Positions 19,056-28,239 of a stretch of 64,000 bases of DNA are shown here, piece after piece. Position 1 is the first letter of the stretch. Each line of letters begins with the position of its first letter. Origin of the DNA: Bradyrhizobium sp. Ghvi (GTDB taxonomy: Bacteria; Pseudomonadota; Alphaproteobacteria; Rhizobiales; Xanthobacteraceae); NCBI RefSeq assembly GCF_900115265.1, contig NZ_FOVU01000011.1, positions 114,242-178,241 of the forward strand, given 5' to 3'. Both the position numbers and the translations under genes were made by a program. Under the pieces are notes generated by a model. It was not told the DNA's origin. It did not search any database and saw only the letters and a list, made by a program, of their open reading frames with translations.

Positions 19056-21861
19056 GTTGTGCGTTCAGGTTTTCAACGTAATTCTTGACGTCGGCCATCT
19101 TGCCGATCAACACGGACAACTGTGCGCCAGCATAGATGCCAACGATGCCGCTCGTATTCGCGTGGTTTGCGTCGAGGGCATGTTTGATTGCCTTTTGGCG
19201 CGCTGCGACTGCCTGGTCGGGGTATCCCAAGGCCCACAGGCTCAGGGCCAGATAGGCAAGACCTGTCGCGTGCGGATCCGCGAGGTAAAGCACCGAAAGA
19301 GCTTGGTCCGTTTCGACCCTGTCGATTGCAAGGATCTGCCCCAGCTGGGCTTTCGCGGCCTCGAACTCGCCCATTTCAAGCAGCGATGCGCCCATGGCGC
19401 GGTGCGCGATCAGTCGCGCCACGCGGTCGCCGGTGTGCGCGGCCAGTGATTGGCAGCGCCGCGAATACTCAAGTGCCTTCGGGATCCTGCCGCTCGCTAT
19501 GCAATAGCCATACTGCCCGTAGAGGCTCGGCAACAGGTGCTCCGTGTCGCTTAACTTCTCACACAAGGCAATGGCGCGATCGCGTGCAGCTCCGACGAGT
19601 GGGTTGCCATACCCGTGCTGAGCCGCCAAAGGCGTGCCCAAGGCGAGCTGGAATTCGAGTTCCTGCTGATCCTTCTGGATCGAATGCGGCAGCGTCATTA
19701 ACATCTCCAGGCCCCGTCTGAGATGACGCACGGCCTCCTCGTCGGCGGAGCGCTCCGCCGCACGGCGCCCGGCCTTCAACCAATATGAAATGGCGGTCTC
19801 TGCCTGTCCGGCCTCTGTGAAATGGTACGCCAGCAACTCGGGTTCGATGCTGGCACGCTCGGGAAAGAGCCGTTCGAGCGCTTTGGCAATACCTGCATGT
19901 AGTTTGTGACGGGCTCCCCGCAGCAGCGTGCCGTAGGCCGCATCCTGCACCAAGGCGTGCTTAAAGCTGTATTCCGCGTCTGCTGGCATTGCGCGCCTGA
20001 AAATCAATTCGGCAGATACCAGCTGGTCCAACGCTTCATCCACCTCGGCTGAGTTCCGCTGCGCTACGGCCCGTAGCAGTTCGTGGGAGAACTCCCGACC
20101 GATGGCCGCGCCCACCTGCGCCACCTCTTTGGCGGGTGAACCGAGCCGATCAAGGCGCGCCATCAGCGAGGCTTGCAGAGTGGCCGGAATGGCAAGCGCC
20201 GTCCTCGAAACACGCGAGTGCGCGGTTCTGGCGCCGCGATCATCTGCCTCCAGCACCGCCTTTGTCAGCTCCTCGAGGAATAGCGGCACCCCATCCGTGC
20301 GCTCGACAATCTCTGAAACGACATCGCTCGCTAGCGTCCCCTCGCCGATAACCCGCTGAACCAAGGCAGCGCCCTCGCGCCGGTCGAGCCGGCTAAGAGA
20401 CAGCATTGTGACGTGCGCCTGCGCGGCCCAGATCCGCTCGAACTCGGGACGGAATGTAATGACGAGCAACACCGGTAGATGCTGGACCCGTTCGACGACA
20501 AGGTCGAGCAGCTCGCGCGAACTGGGATCGATCCAGTGCACGTCCTCAAAGAGCATCAACACTGGTCGTTGCCGCGCTGAACCGTGGAGCTGCCGAAGCA
20601 GCGCCGCGAAAGTTTTTTCCTTTTTGCCCCTTGGCGTTAGCTGGAGAGGTGGAAAACGGCCTTTGAACGGGATTGACAGCAGCTCAGCCAGCAACGCCTG
20701 ATCCTCTTGCTGCGTTGAGGCCGACACCAACAGCGCCGCCAATTTGTCAAGCTGCGCCTCGGGCGTATCTTCGCGTAGAAATCCGGCAGCGCGCTCCAGC
20801 TGCGTAACAATCGGATAGAACGCACTGTCGACGCGCTGCGGTGAGCAAAAGTACCTAAGGCCGATGTGCAGCTCGGTTTGAAGTCGCTCCTGGAGCGCCG
20901 CAATCAATCGCGACTTGCCGATACCCGGCTCGCCAGCAAGCAGCACGACCTGACCTTCACCGCTCGCCGCCCGCCGCCATCGCCGTAACAGCAAATCGAG
21001 TTCTTCTTGCCGTCCGACCAGCTCGGTCAACCCGCTTCCGTGGAGCGCCTCGAAACGGCTTTCCACCGAACTCACTTGCAGCACTGCCCAGGCTCGCGTT
21101 GGCGCATCGATGCCCTTGAGGTCCTGCAATCCGAGGTCCGCCAAATCGAACAGGTTCCCGAGCAGTCTTCGCGTGCTCTCAGCTATGATCACGGCGTTCG
21201 GTTTGGCGACGCCCTGAAGCCGTGCAGCAAGATTTGGGGTCTCGCCGACGATCGCCTGCTCCAGTGCCGATCCCGTGCCGATCAAGTCGCCGACGACGAC
21301 CAGGCCGGTCGCGATACCGATACGGGTTTGCATCGGAACTGAAAACTCGAGCGCACCAACCGCGCCAATCGCTTCCAATCCTGCGCGAACGGCTCGCTCA
21401 GCGTCGTCCTCGTGAGCCTGCGGATAGCCGAAATAGATCAACACGCCATCGCCCATATACTTCGCAACGAAGCCCCCGAAGCGGCGCACCGTATCGGCGA
21501 CGCACGTTTGATACGCCGAAATGATCTCGCGCAGGTCCTCCGGGTCCATACGAGCGGAAAGCGACGTCGAACCGACCAGGTCCGAGAACATCACGGTGAC
21601 CTGGCGGCGCTCGGCGGTGTCCTTGGCGGTTTTGCAGGTTGCCGAACGAGCGTCGGATAGGGGCGCAGGTGTGCCCGCTTCAGCACGCAAGGCGGCGATG
21701 GCGTCGAGCAACTTACGGCGATGCCCGACGAGTCCGACACCAAGGTCTTTCAAGTCCTCCGCCGTCAGGTTCGGCAGGACCGTATCGTCGATCTCATTCT
21801 CGCGGAATGCCGCCTCATATTGTTCGAGGCCCAGCCTCCGCAGCCAACCTCCGAGATCCAT
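19024..21861 (-). CDS. SAM domain - class III nucleotidyl cyclase - AAA ATPase - TPR signalling protein, C-terminus frameshifted
   Basis: The 945-residue part starts with a SAM-like domain (residues 1-62, WLRRLGLEQYEAAF). A class III cyclase domain follows (about 85-260) with metal-binding FSDLVGS and GDG, and the N and R of TPNLAARLQ, so the catalytic set looks complete. A STAND-type ATPase comes next, with Walker A GEPGIGKS near 315 and Walker B VLMLFEDVHW, then TPR-like repeats. The frame ends early; the last TPR part lies at 18513-19055 in another frame. It is cytoplasmic, and cAMP is the likely product. The missing end may abolish or alter regulation. Confidence 0.8.
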   Translation of the reverse strand: MDLGGWLRRLGLEQYEAAFRENEIDDTVLPNLTAEDLKDLGVGLVGHRRKLLDAIAALRAEAGTPAPLSDARSATCKTAKDTAERRQVTVMFSDLVGSTSLSARMDPEDLREIISAYQTCVADTVRRFGGFVAKYMGDGVLIYFGYPQAHEDDAERAVRAGLEAIGAVGALEFSVPMQTRIGIATGLVVVGDLIGTGSALEQAIVGETPNLAARLQGVAKPNAVIIAESTRRLLGNLFDLADLGLQDLKGIDAPTRAWAVLQVSSVESRFEALHGSGLTELVGRQEELDLLLRRWRRAASGEGQVVLLAGEPGIGKSRLIAALQERLQTELHIGLRYFCSPQRVDSAFYPIVTQLERAAGFLREDTPEAQLDKLAALLVSASTQQEDQALLAELLSIPFKGRFPPLQLTPRGKKEKTFAALLRQLHGSARQRPVLMLFEDVHWIDPSSRELLDLVVERVQHLPVLLVITFRPEFERIWAAQAHVTMLSLSRLDRREGAALVQRVIGEGTLASDVVSEIVERTDGVPLFLEELTKAVLEADDRGARTAHSRVSRTALAIPATLQASLMARLDRLGSPAKEVAQVGAAIGREFSHELLRAVAQRNSAEVDEALDQLVSAELIFRRAMPADAEYSFKHALVQDAAYGTLLRGARHKLHAGIAKALERLFPERASIEPELLAYHFTEAGQAETAISYWLKAGRRAAERSADEEAVRHLRRGLEMLMTLPHSIQKDQQELEFQLALGTPLAAQHGYGNPLVGAARDRAIALCEKLSDTEHLLPSLYGQYGYCIASGRIPKALEYSRRCQSLAAHTGDRVARLIAHRAMGASLLEMGEFEAAKAQLGQILAIDRVETDQALSVLYLADPHATGLAYLALSLWALGYPDQAVAARQKAIKHALDANHANTSGIVGIYAGAQLSVLIGKMADVKNYVENLNAQLGSRVPLLGY

Positions 21862-22500
21862 GACGGCGCTCCGGGTTCGCCTGGCGCTCCATCATTCCCC
21901 GGGCGAGGCAGCCTGTCTACGGAAATGACCGCTTTGGGTCGATCACGTCAGCACGTAGCGCCGACCGGCTTCGATCGGTACAGGCGGCCAGCTTCGCTCG
22001 GAATCCACGGCCGAGTTCGTCGGAATGCGCAACTTACGAACGCGCGCGTAACCCTGCTGGGTTCAACCGACGCGACACGAGGCTGTTTTCCCCGAGCAAT
22101 AGAACGCTCGGCAATCTGAATGCTCTTATTTGGAGACACGCAGCTGAGAGATTGATGTGCCAATCGCGGCAAACGCCGAGCTGATTTGGCTCGCCTGAGT
22201 CAACATGAAGAAATTACCTGGGCCGCGAGCACAAGCCGGCAGAACGGCCGATTGTCCAGCGCCGTCAGTAGCTATCGCTGATCCTCGGCGGCTGGAGCAA
22301 AATCGACCAAGCGCTTTTCTGACTAAGGACAACGGCGGAGCGGACGATAACATCGAGAATTCGCAACGCTTGCGTTGAGGTGGCCACCGCTGCGAAGCTG
22401 ATTTTGTTGACCAACCGTTAGGAAATAGCGCGCGAGCATTCCGGGCAACGTAAACACCGACGGGGCCATACTGTTGGTGCAGCCCGTCCAGGCTACAGCT
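21862..22500. other. 639-bp region without a recognised gene
   Basis: Only short frames of atypical composition are present on either strand. No tRNA, strong terminator or gene remnant was recognised. The left edge presumably holds the promoter of the cyclase-ATPase gene. Confidence 0.4.
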
Positions 22501-22722
22501 TCACGTCGGTCGCCTTCCGGCGAGAGCCTGAGCGGGCTCGCTGATGTTCTGCTGCGGAGCGTGCGAGACCATGGGCGGCGCTGCGGGCTGGGCCGGGGTC
22601 TCGATCGCCTTGCGCCCGAAGTCCGGCGCATAGTGCTCGACATAGAGCTGGCCCGCCACCAGCATGATGCCGGCGCAGAGCAGCACAAGAGCGGTCGTCA
22701 CGAGATCACGATAGTCGTCCAT
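22501..22722 (-). CDS. small single-pass membrane protein, 73 aa
   Basis: Residues 8-28 form one transmembrane helix (VTTALVLLCAGIMLVAGQLYV), followed by a hydrophilic Pro/Ala-rich tail. No family was recognised. The codon pattern is consistent with coding, but the ribosome site is weak and the gene is isolated, so support is moderate. Confidence 0.5.
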   Translation of the reverse strand: MDDYRDLVTTALVLLCAGIMLVAGQLYVEHYAPDFGRKAIETPAQPAAPPMVSHAPQQNISEPAQALAGRRPT

Positions 22723-22814
22723 TGATGTCGCCCACCCAAGCTGCCGGAGCAGAGAACGTCGTCCGTCCCGCTCCGTTCCAGGACAATCGCATATGAGGAT
22801 TTCTCGCCTGCGGC

Positions 22815-22945
22815 CATCCTTCGAGACGCCCGCCTTTGGCGGGCCGTCAGGATGACGATCGCGTGCACGGCAGCAGTTTCAGCGGGCACCGAGGCCGCTT
22901 AGCCTCATCCTGAGGAGACTGCGGCGCAGTCGTCTCGAAGGGAGG
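22815..22945. repeat. pair of inverted dispersed palindromic repeats
   Basis: Two copies of one intergenic element face each other: copy A at 22815-22855 (CATCCTTCGAGACGCC at one end, TCAGGATGA at the other) and copy B at about 22903-22945 in reverse (CCTCATCCTGAGGAG to CGTCTCGAAGG). Each can fold into a hairpin. Elements with these ends are, to my knowledge, common between genes in Bradyrhizobium. They lie between the small membrane protein gene and the L,D-transpeptidase gene. Confidence 0.65.
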
Positions 22946-23033
22946 CGCGCGCTCAGACGCGCAAATGCCCTACGCTCGTTCCACGGCATCTGTTGCGAGG
23001 AACAGCTCTGTCGCACGCACTCTCGCCCGGGAC

Positions 23034-24047
23034 TCAACTGGTGCCCTCGACGAAGACGACCGGCGTGCCCTTCGAGACACTTGCGGCCACGCGCTGAGCG
23101 TCCCAATTCGTCAGCCGCACGCAGCCATGCGATTGGCCCTTGGAGATATTTTGCGGGGACGGCGTACCGTGGATGCCGTAGCCGTCGGCGGAGAGGTTGA
23201 TCCACACCGTCCCGACCGGGTTGTTCGGGCCGGGCATGATCTTGAAGGGTTTTCGGGCATGAACGCCCTTGAAATGATAGGCGGGATTATAGCGGTAGGT
23301 CGGGTTTTGATCGATCTCGGTGACTTTCAGCGTGCCTGAGGGTGATGGCTTCTCCTCGCTGCCGACGCTCGCCGGATAGAAACCGATCAGCGCATTCGAC
23401 TTGTCGAACAGCTTGACGGTTTGCCTCGCCTTGTCGATCTCGACCCTGTCGGCCTTGATGGGCGGAGCGCTGCCGCCGTCGCTGGTATCGACGACGACGA
23501 TGGTCTCACCGGCACGGTCGAAATGGCGTCCCGGGTTGAGGGCCGTCAGCAGCTGCTCGCTCATGTGAAACTTCTCGGCCAACTCCTCGCGCGGGCTGGT
23601 GTAACCGAGCTTCGGAATGTCCTTCATGTCCTCCATCTTGGCCGGAAGCTTGCGCAGGAACGGGCCTGCGATGTCCTTGTCGGTGATGGTGTAGGTGGTC
23701 GTCGGCGGCCGGTCGTCCGTCTGAAGGGCTTTCCAGAGATCATCGGTGACCTCGTCCGAAGCAGGCAATTGCCGCGCTTCCGCAAAAGCGCGCAGCGCTT
23801 TCCTGGCGTTCTCGCCGAACTTGCCGTCGATCTCGCCCGGCGAGAAATGGGCCCGGTCCAGCAGAACCTGCAAGTGCACCCCCGCCGGGGTCGGCTTGTC
23901 CTTCGAAAGGGTCTTCTTCGATGGCTGGGCAGACGCGATGGCGGCCGGATCCATCCCGGCGGCGAGCCCTGGGGTGGCCGTCAAGGCGAGCAGCGTGACG
24001 ACAAATGCAATCTTTGCGGCCGCAGGCAGCGGCCTCGCCTCGGCCAT
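23034..24047 (-). CDS. L,D-transpeptidase (YkuD) with N-terminal peptidoglycan-binding domain
   Basis: The 337-residue protein has a signal peptide (about residues 10-28). A peptidoglycan-binding-like repeat (LLDRAHFSPGEIDGKFGENARKALRAF in parts, residues 52-80) follows, then the YkuD catalytic domain with IHGTP and SHGCVRL near residue 308, where the Cys is the nucleophile. It makes 3-3 cross-links or attaches proteins in the cell wall. The ATG at 24047 has GGAG 7 nt upstream; a longer open frame upstream is Arg/Pro-rich and not conserved-looking. Confidence 0.88.
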   Translation of the reverse strand: MAEARPLPAAAKIAFVVTLLALTATPGLAAGMDPAAIASAQPSKKTLSKDKPTPAGVHLQVLLDRAHFSPGEIDGKFGENARKALRAFAEARQLPASDEVTDDLWKALQTDDRPPTTTYTITDKDIAGPFLRKLPAKMEDMKDIPKLGYTSPREELAEKFHMSEQLLTALNPGRHFDRAGETIVVVDTSDGGSAPPIKADRVEIDKARQTVKLFDKSNALIGFYPASVGSEEKPSPSGTLKVTEIDQNPTYRYNPAYHFKGVHARKPFKIMPGPNNPVGTVWINLSADGYGIHGTPSPQNISKGQSHGCVRLTNWDAQRVAASVSKGTPVVFVEGTS

Positions 24048-24141
24048 GGTCCAGCTCCGACGTGGAAACGTTTGACGCCTTGGCAACTCGATTCGAGGCT
24101 GGAAGTTTCCAGTTTTTCCTGAAGGGAGAAAGCGCGGCGAC

Positions 24142-25149
24142 CTACCAGGCGGCCCGACGCACGGCCATCTCCGCCGCGAGCAGCACGGCAGCGCGACTGG
24201 CGCCGAGCGACGCAAGCCCCTGGCCCGCGATGTCGTAGGCCGTGCCGTGCGCGGGCGTGCAGATCGGGAACGGGAAGCCGCCGAGCAGGGTCACGCCGCG
24301 ATCAAACCCCATCAGCTTCATCGCGATCTGGCCCTGGTCGTGATACATGGTCAGCACCGCATCGAAGGCGCCGGCCTTGGCGCGCAGGAACACGGTGTCG
24401 GCGGGGAACGGTCCCTCCACAGCCATGCCCTCGCGCTTGCCGGCTTCGACCACCGGCGCGATGACGTCGATCTCCTCGCGGCCGAAATTGCCGCCGTCCC
24501 CGGCATGCGGGTTGAGGCCCGCCACGGCAATGCGCGGCCGCGCAAAGCCCGCCTTGCGCATGCAGGCATCCGTCAGCATGAGCGCGCGGCGGATGCGCTC
24601 GCTGGACAGCTTGGCAGCAACGTCCCGCAGCGGAATGTGCGAGGTGACGCGCGCATTCCAGAGCTCTCCGAGCACGTTGAATTCGCTGGCCGGCGTCCTC
24701 AGACCGACGACCTCCGCGGAGAACGCGATCTCGTCGTCATAGTCGGCACGGGCGAGGCGCATGGCGGCTTTGTTGAAGGGCGTGAAGCAGACGGCATCGA
24801 CGCGGCCATCCCTGCCGAATTCGAGCGCCCGCTGATAATTGGCCAGCGCAAATTGCCCGCCCGCAAGGCTCGCCACGCCACGCTCGACCCGCGCGGGAGC
24901 GAGGTGGCCGAGATCGAGGAATAGCGCATCATCAGGCAGCTCATCGAAATCGGCGCCCTGCTCCACCGCGGTCAGGTCCGGCGTGACACGCGCGATCTTC
25001 GCGCCCTCATCGAAGATACGGCGGTCGCCGATCACGACGAGGCGGGCGCGGGCGCGGATTTCGTCGAGCGACACGAGTTTTGCCGTCAGCTCCGGGCTGA
25101 TACCGGCGGGGTCTCCCATCGCGAGAGCAATGAGCGGCTTTGCGGTCAT
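24142..25149 (-). CDS. PdxA-family dehydrogenase, probably catabolic (PdxA2-like)
   Basis: The 335-residue protein belongs to the 4-hydroxythreonine-4-phosphate dehydrogenase family. The three metal-binding His motifs are intact: TSHIPL, NPHAG and MYHDQGQ. True PdxA acts in pyridoxal phosphate synthesis and usually sits beside ksgA/rsmA. Here it is the last gene of a transporter and CoA-activation operon and overlaps tctA by 4 nt (ATGA). The family also includes TphB-type and D-threonate/erythronate phosphate dehydrogenases. An oxidative role on the imported substrate is therefore more likely than vitamin synthesis, but this is inferred from context. Confidence 0.8.
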   Translation of the reverse strand: MTAKPLIALAMGDPAGISPELTAKLVSLDEIRARARLVVIGDRRIFDEGAKIARVTPDLTAVEQGADFDELPDDALFLDLGHLAPARVERGVASLAGGQFALANYQRALEFGRDGRVDAVCFTPFNKAAMRLARADYDDEIAFSAEVVGLRTPASEFNVLGELWNARVTSHIPLRDVAAKLSSERIRRALMLTDACMRKAGFARPRIAVAGLNPHAGDGGNFGREEIDVIAPVVEAGKREGMAVEGPFPADTVFLRAKAGAFDAVLTMYHDQGQIAMKLMGFDRGVTLLGGFPFPICTPAHGTAYDIAGQGLASLGASRAAVLLAAEMAVRRAAW

Positions 25150-26684
25150 ATGATTACCTTTTCCTGGGCCGGCGCCTCGGCCGTGGGCGACGTGGATTTG
25201 CGGAAGGGCCGTGCAAGCTGCAACACCAGTGGAAGCAGCAACAGCGCGATGCCTGCGATCACCAGGCACGTCACCAGCTTGTTGGCGAAGAAGATCCCGA
25301 GCGATCCCTTCGACATCAGCATCGACTGCCGGAACGCATCCTCCGCCTTGTCGCCGATGACGATGGCGAGCACCAAGGGCGCCAACGGGTAGAACAGCTT
25401 CTTGAAGAGATAGCCGACGATGCCGAAGCCGAGCATCATCACCACGTCGAGATAGGAGTTCGAGACCGAATAAGCGCCGACGACGCAGATGATCACGATC
25501 AGTGGCGCGATCACGACGAATGGAATCCGCATCAGGGCGGCGAACACAGGCACTGTGAGCAGCACCAGCGCCACCGCGACGATGTTGCCGACATACATCG
25601 AGGCGATCAGGCCCCAGACGAAATCTTTCTGGTCGACGAACAGCATCGGCCCGGGATTGAGGCCCCAGATCATCAGTCCGCCCATCATCACGGCGGCGGT
25701 CGCGGAGCCGGGAATGCCGAGCGAGAGCATCGGCAGCAGCGCGCTGGTGCCGGCGGCATGGTCGGCAGTCTCCGGCGAGATGATGCCTTCGACCTCGCCG
25801 GTGCCGAAATAGCGGCCGCGGCGCGAGAAGCGGCGGGCGATGCCGTAGCTCATGAAGGAGGCCGCGGTCGGACCACCCGGCGTGATCCCCATCCAGCAGC
25901 CGATCGCGGCGCTCCGCAGCAGCGCAACGCCATGGCGCGGCAACCGGACGACCGCTCGAAATACTTCGGCCCAATCGATCCTGGAGGACACGGCGCGGGC
26001 ATGAAACTCCTCTTCGACCGCAACCAAGAGCTCGCCGATGCCGAACAGGCCCATGACAGCGACGACGAAATTCACGCCCTTGACCAGCTCGTCGATTCCC
26101 ATGGTGAGACGCACGCTACCCGAGACCGTATCGATGCCGATCGCGGCGATCGCAAAGCCGATTGCAAGCGCCACCACGGTCTTGATCGGCGCCGCGCCGC
26201 CCATGCCGACGAAGCTTGCGAAGGCGAGGAAATAGACCGCGAAATATTCCGGTGGGCCGAAAGCGAGCGCGACCTGCGCCACCCAGGACGCCAGGAAGGT
26301 GATCAGGATGACGCCGACAAGCGCGCCGAACGCCGCCGAGCCGAACGCGGTGGCGAGCGCCGTGGTCGGCCTTCCATCGCGCGCCATAGGATAACCGTCG
26401 AAGGTGGTCGCGACCGAGGACGGCTCGCCGGGAATGTTGAACAGGATCGAGGTCACCGAACCGCCGAACAGCGCACCCCAATACATGCTGGAGAGCAGGA
26501 TGATCGCCGAGACCGGCTGCATGCCGAAGGTCAGCGGCAGCAGCAGCGACACCCCGTTCGGTGCGCCCAGCCCCGGCAACACGCCGACGAGAATGCCGAG
26601 CAGCACGCCGACGGCCATCAGCACGAGATGCGGCACCGTGACCGCGATGCTGAAGCCGTGCAGGAGCTCTGAGAGATTGTCCAT
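25146..26684 (-). CDS. tripartite tricarboxylate transporter permease, TctA family
   Basis: The 512-residue integral membrane protein has about 11-12 hydrophobic segments and the two TctA signatures (GVLPGLGAPNGVSLLLPLTF near residue 40 and GITPGGPTAASFMSYGIARR near 340). It is the large permease subunit of a secondary carboxylate importer that works with a periplasmic binding protein. The ATG at 26684 is preceded by GAGGAAGGGG. TctB lies 10 nt upstream and the PdxA-like gene overlaps its end. Confidence 0.92.
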   Translation of the reverse strand: MDNLSELLHGFSIAVTVPHLVLMAVGVLLGILVGVLPGLGAPNGVSLLLPLTFGMQPVSAIILLSSMYWGALFGGSVTSILFNIPGEPSSVATTFDGYPMARDGRPTTALATAFGSAAFGALVGVILITFLASWVAQVALAFGPPEYFAVYFLAFASFVGMGGAAPIKTVVALAIGFAIAAIGIDTVSGSVRLTMGIDELVKGVNFVVAVMGLFGIGELLVAVEEEFHARAVSSRIDWAEVFRAVVRLPRHGVALLRSAAIGCWMGITPGGPTAASFMSYGIARRFSRRGRYFGTGEVEGIISPETADHAAGTSALLPMLSLGIPGSATAAVMMGGLMIWGLNPGPMLFVDQKDFVWGLIASMYVGNIVAVALVLLTVPVFAALMRIPFVVIAPLIVIICVVGAYSVSNSYLDVVMMLGFGIVGYLFKKLFYPLAPLVLAIVIGDKAEDAFRQSMLMSKGSLGIFFANKLVTCLVIAGIALLLLPLVLQLARPFRKSTSPTAEAPAQEKVII

Positions 26685-26694
26685 CGCCCCTTCC

Positions 26695-27177
26695 TCAGAA
26701 CCCGAGCGCTGCTGCGAGCGCGCCATGCGGCAGGCTGACCTGGAACATGCGTTCGAACACGACGTAGAGCGCCAGCGCCGTTGCCGCGGCCGTGGCCGCC
26801 GAACGCAGCACGGATTGATGCTCGGGGACGGCCAGCACCGCGAAAATGTAGACCGCCGAGGCAACGTACATCCCGAGCAGCGGGATCACCGCCACGAAGA
26901 TCGCGGCCGGCAAGAACAGGCCGGCCAGCCGCCGCAGCTCAATCGACGTGATCGCGATGGGGACATTCGCCAATGTCCCGGCCGGCACGATTCCGCGCGC
27001 CAGATTGTAGAGACTGCCGGCGATGATGATGATGCCGGTCAGGAAAGGGAATGTGCCTGATTCAACGCCCTCGCTGGACCAGCCGATGCCGTTGTCCAGG
27101 CTCTGGACCACCACCGCCACCCCAAAACCGCCGGTGAGGATGGCGGTGGCAAGTTCGAGGGCGCGGCGTGAGATCAT
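26695..27177 (-). CDS. tripartite tricarboxylate transporter small subunit, TctB family
   Basis: The 160-residue membrane protein has four hydrophobic segments (about residues 8-24, 40-60, 83-105, 118-140), the usual size and layout of TctB. The family is poorly conserved in sequence, so the call rests on size, topology and position between tctC and tctA (gaps of 15 and 10 nt). Confidence 0.85.
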   Translation of the reverse strand: MISRRALELATAILTGGFGVAVVVQSLDNGIGWSSEGVESGTFPFLTGIIIIAGSLYNLARGIVPAGTLANVPIAITSIELRRLAGLFLPAAIFVAVIPLLGMYVASAVYIFAVLAVPEHQSVLRSAATAAATALALYVVFERMFQVSLPHGALAAALGF

Positions 27178-27192
27178 GACGTGGTGCCCGCT

Positions 27193-28185
27193 CTACTTGA
27201 CCAGCCAGCCCTGCTCGCTCGCGACCTGTTTGACGTGTTCGAGATCCTGCTTGATGAACTTGTCGAACTCGGCGCCGGTCAGGAACGTGTCGACCTGCGA
27301 GGTCTTCTCGATGTAGTCCTTCCATTCCGGCGTCGCCTGCACCTTCTTCATGAGGTCGACGTAATAGGCGGCCTGCTCCGGCGTGACCTTGCCGGGCAGC
27401 CAGACCGTGCGCGGCTGCTCGTATTGCTTGATGTCGAGGCCCTGCTCGACGCAGGTCGGAACGTCGCTCCAGCCTTCGGTCGCCGTGATCTTGGGTCCCT
27501 CAGGCAGCCGCTTCGGGCTGAAGACGCAGAGCGGACGCTGCGTGCCGCCACGCCATTGCCCGAGGCTTTCGCTGGGATTGTTGACGTGGGAATCGATGTG
27601 CCCGCCGGCGAGCTGCACGGCGGCCTCGGCGCCGCTCTTGAACGGGATGTAGGTCAGCTTGACGTGACCGACCTTCTCGATCATGCGCGTCAGCACCTCG
27701 TCGGTGTCCTTGGACTGCGCGCCGCCCATCTTGAACTGGCCGCTCGCGGCCGCCTTCAGGTAGTCTCCCGCGGTCTTGTAGGGCGCGTCCTGCTTGACCC
27801 AGAGCAGGAATTCGTCCTGCGCCATCGCCGCAATCGGGGTGAGATCGGTGTAGTTGAAGGCGACCTTGGAGACGAGCGGCTGCTGCCAGGCGTTCGAGGT
27901 GCCGAAGATCACCTTGTAGGGATCGCCGGCGGAGGCCTTGCCGTAGACATAGCCCTCCGCACCGCTGCCGCCGCCCTTGTTGACGACGACGATCGGCTGA
28001 TCCGTCAGCTTGTGCTTGGCGATGACGTTCTGCACCGCGCGGGCGAGATTGTCGGTGCCGCCGCCCGGCCCCGCGGTTGCCACGAACTCGATCGGCTTCT
28101 GCGGCTGCCAGGCCGCGCATGCCGGCGCATTCGCTGCGAGCACGGCCACGCTGACCGACAACAGGAAGAGAGATGTCCCACGCAT
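27193..28185 (-). CDS. tripartite tricarboxylate transporter substrate-binding protein (Bug/TctC family)
   Basis: The 330-residue periplasmic protein has a signal peptide ending near APACAA. The Bug-family pattern follows: P-I-E-F-V-A-T-A-G-P-G-G-G-T-D at about residue 30, NKGGGSG, and QLAGGHIDSHVNNP near 205. Bug proteins bind mono- or dicarboxylates and related acids; the ligand is not predictable. The ATG at 28185 has GGAGG with 5-nt spacing. It is the third gene of the operon starting at 30303. Confidence 0.9.
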   Translation of the reverse strand: MRGTSLFLLSVSVAVLAANAPACAAWQPQKPIEFVATAGPGGGTDNLARAVQNVIAKHKLTDQPIVVVNKGGGSGAEGYVYGKASAGDPYKVIFGTSNAWQQPLVSKVAFNYTDLTPIAAMAQDEFLLWVKQDAPYKTAGDYLKAAASGQFKMGGAQSKDTDEVLTRMIEKVGHVKLTYIPFKSGAEAAVQLAGGHIDSHVNNPSESLGQWRGGTQRPLCVFSPKRLPEGPKITATEGWSDVPTCVEQGLDIKQYEQPRTVWLPGKVTPEQAAYYVDLMKKVQATPEWKDYIEKTSQVDTFLTGAEFDKFIKQDLEHVKQVASEQGWLVK

Positions 28186-28239
28186 GATGTCCTCCAATCG
28201 ATTTTTCTGTTTTGCTTGATCAGTCGTGCCGAAGTTCGC

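Noticed and set aside
24142..25149. Annotation as vitamin B6 biosynthesis gene pdxA
   Set aside because: The operon context is catabolic transport and CoA activation, without ksgA or surA; a PdxA2-like role is more likely, so no symbol is given.
25140..26672. 510-codon plus-strand frame opposite tctA
   Set aside because: Extremely charged and His/Arg/Asp-rich, typical of the antisense of a hydrophobic GC-rich membrane gene.
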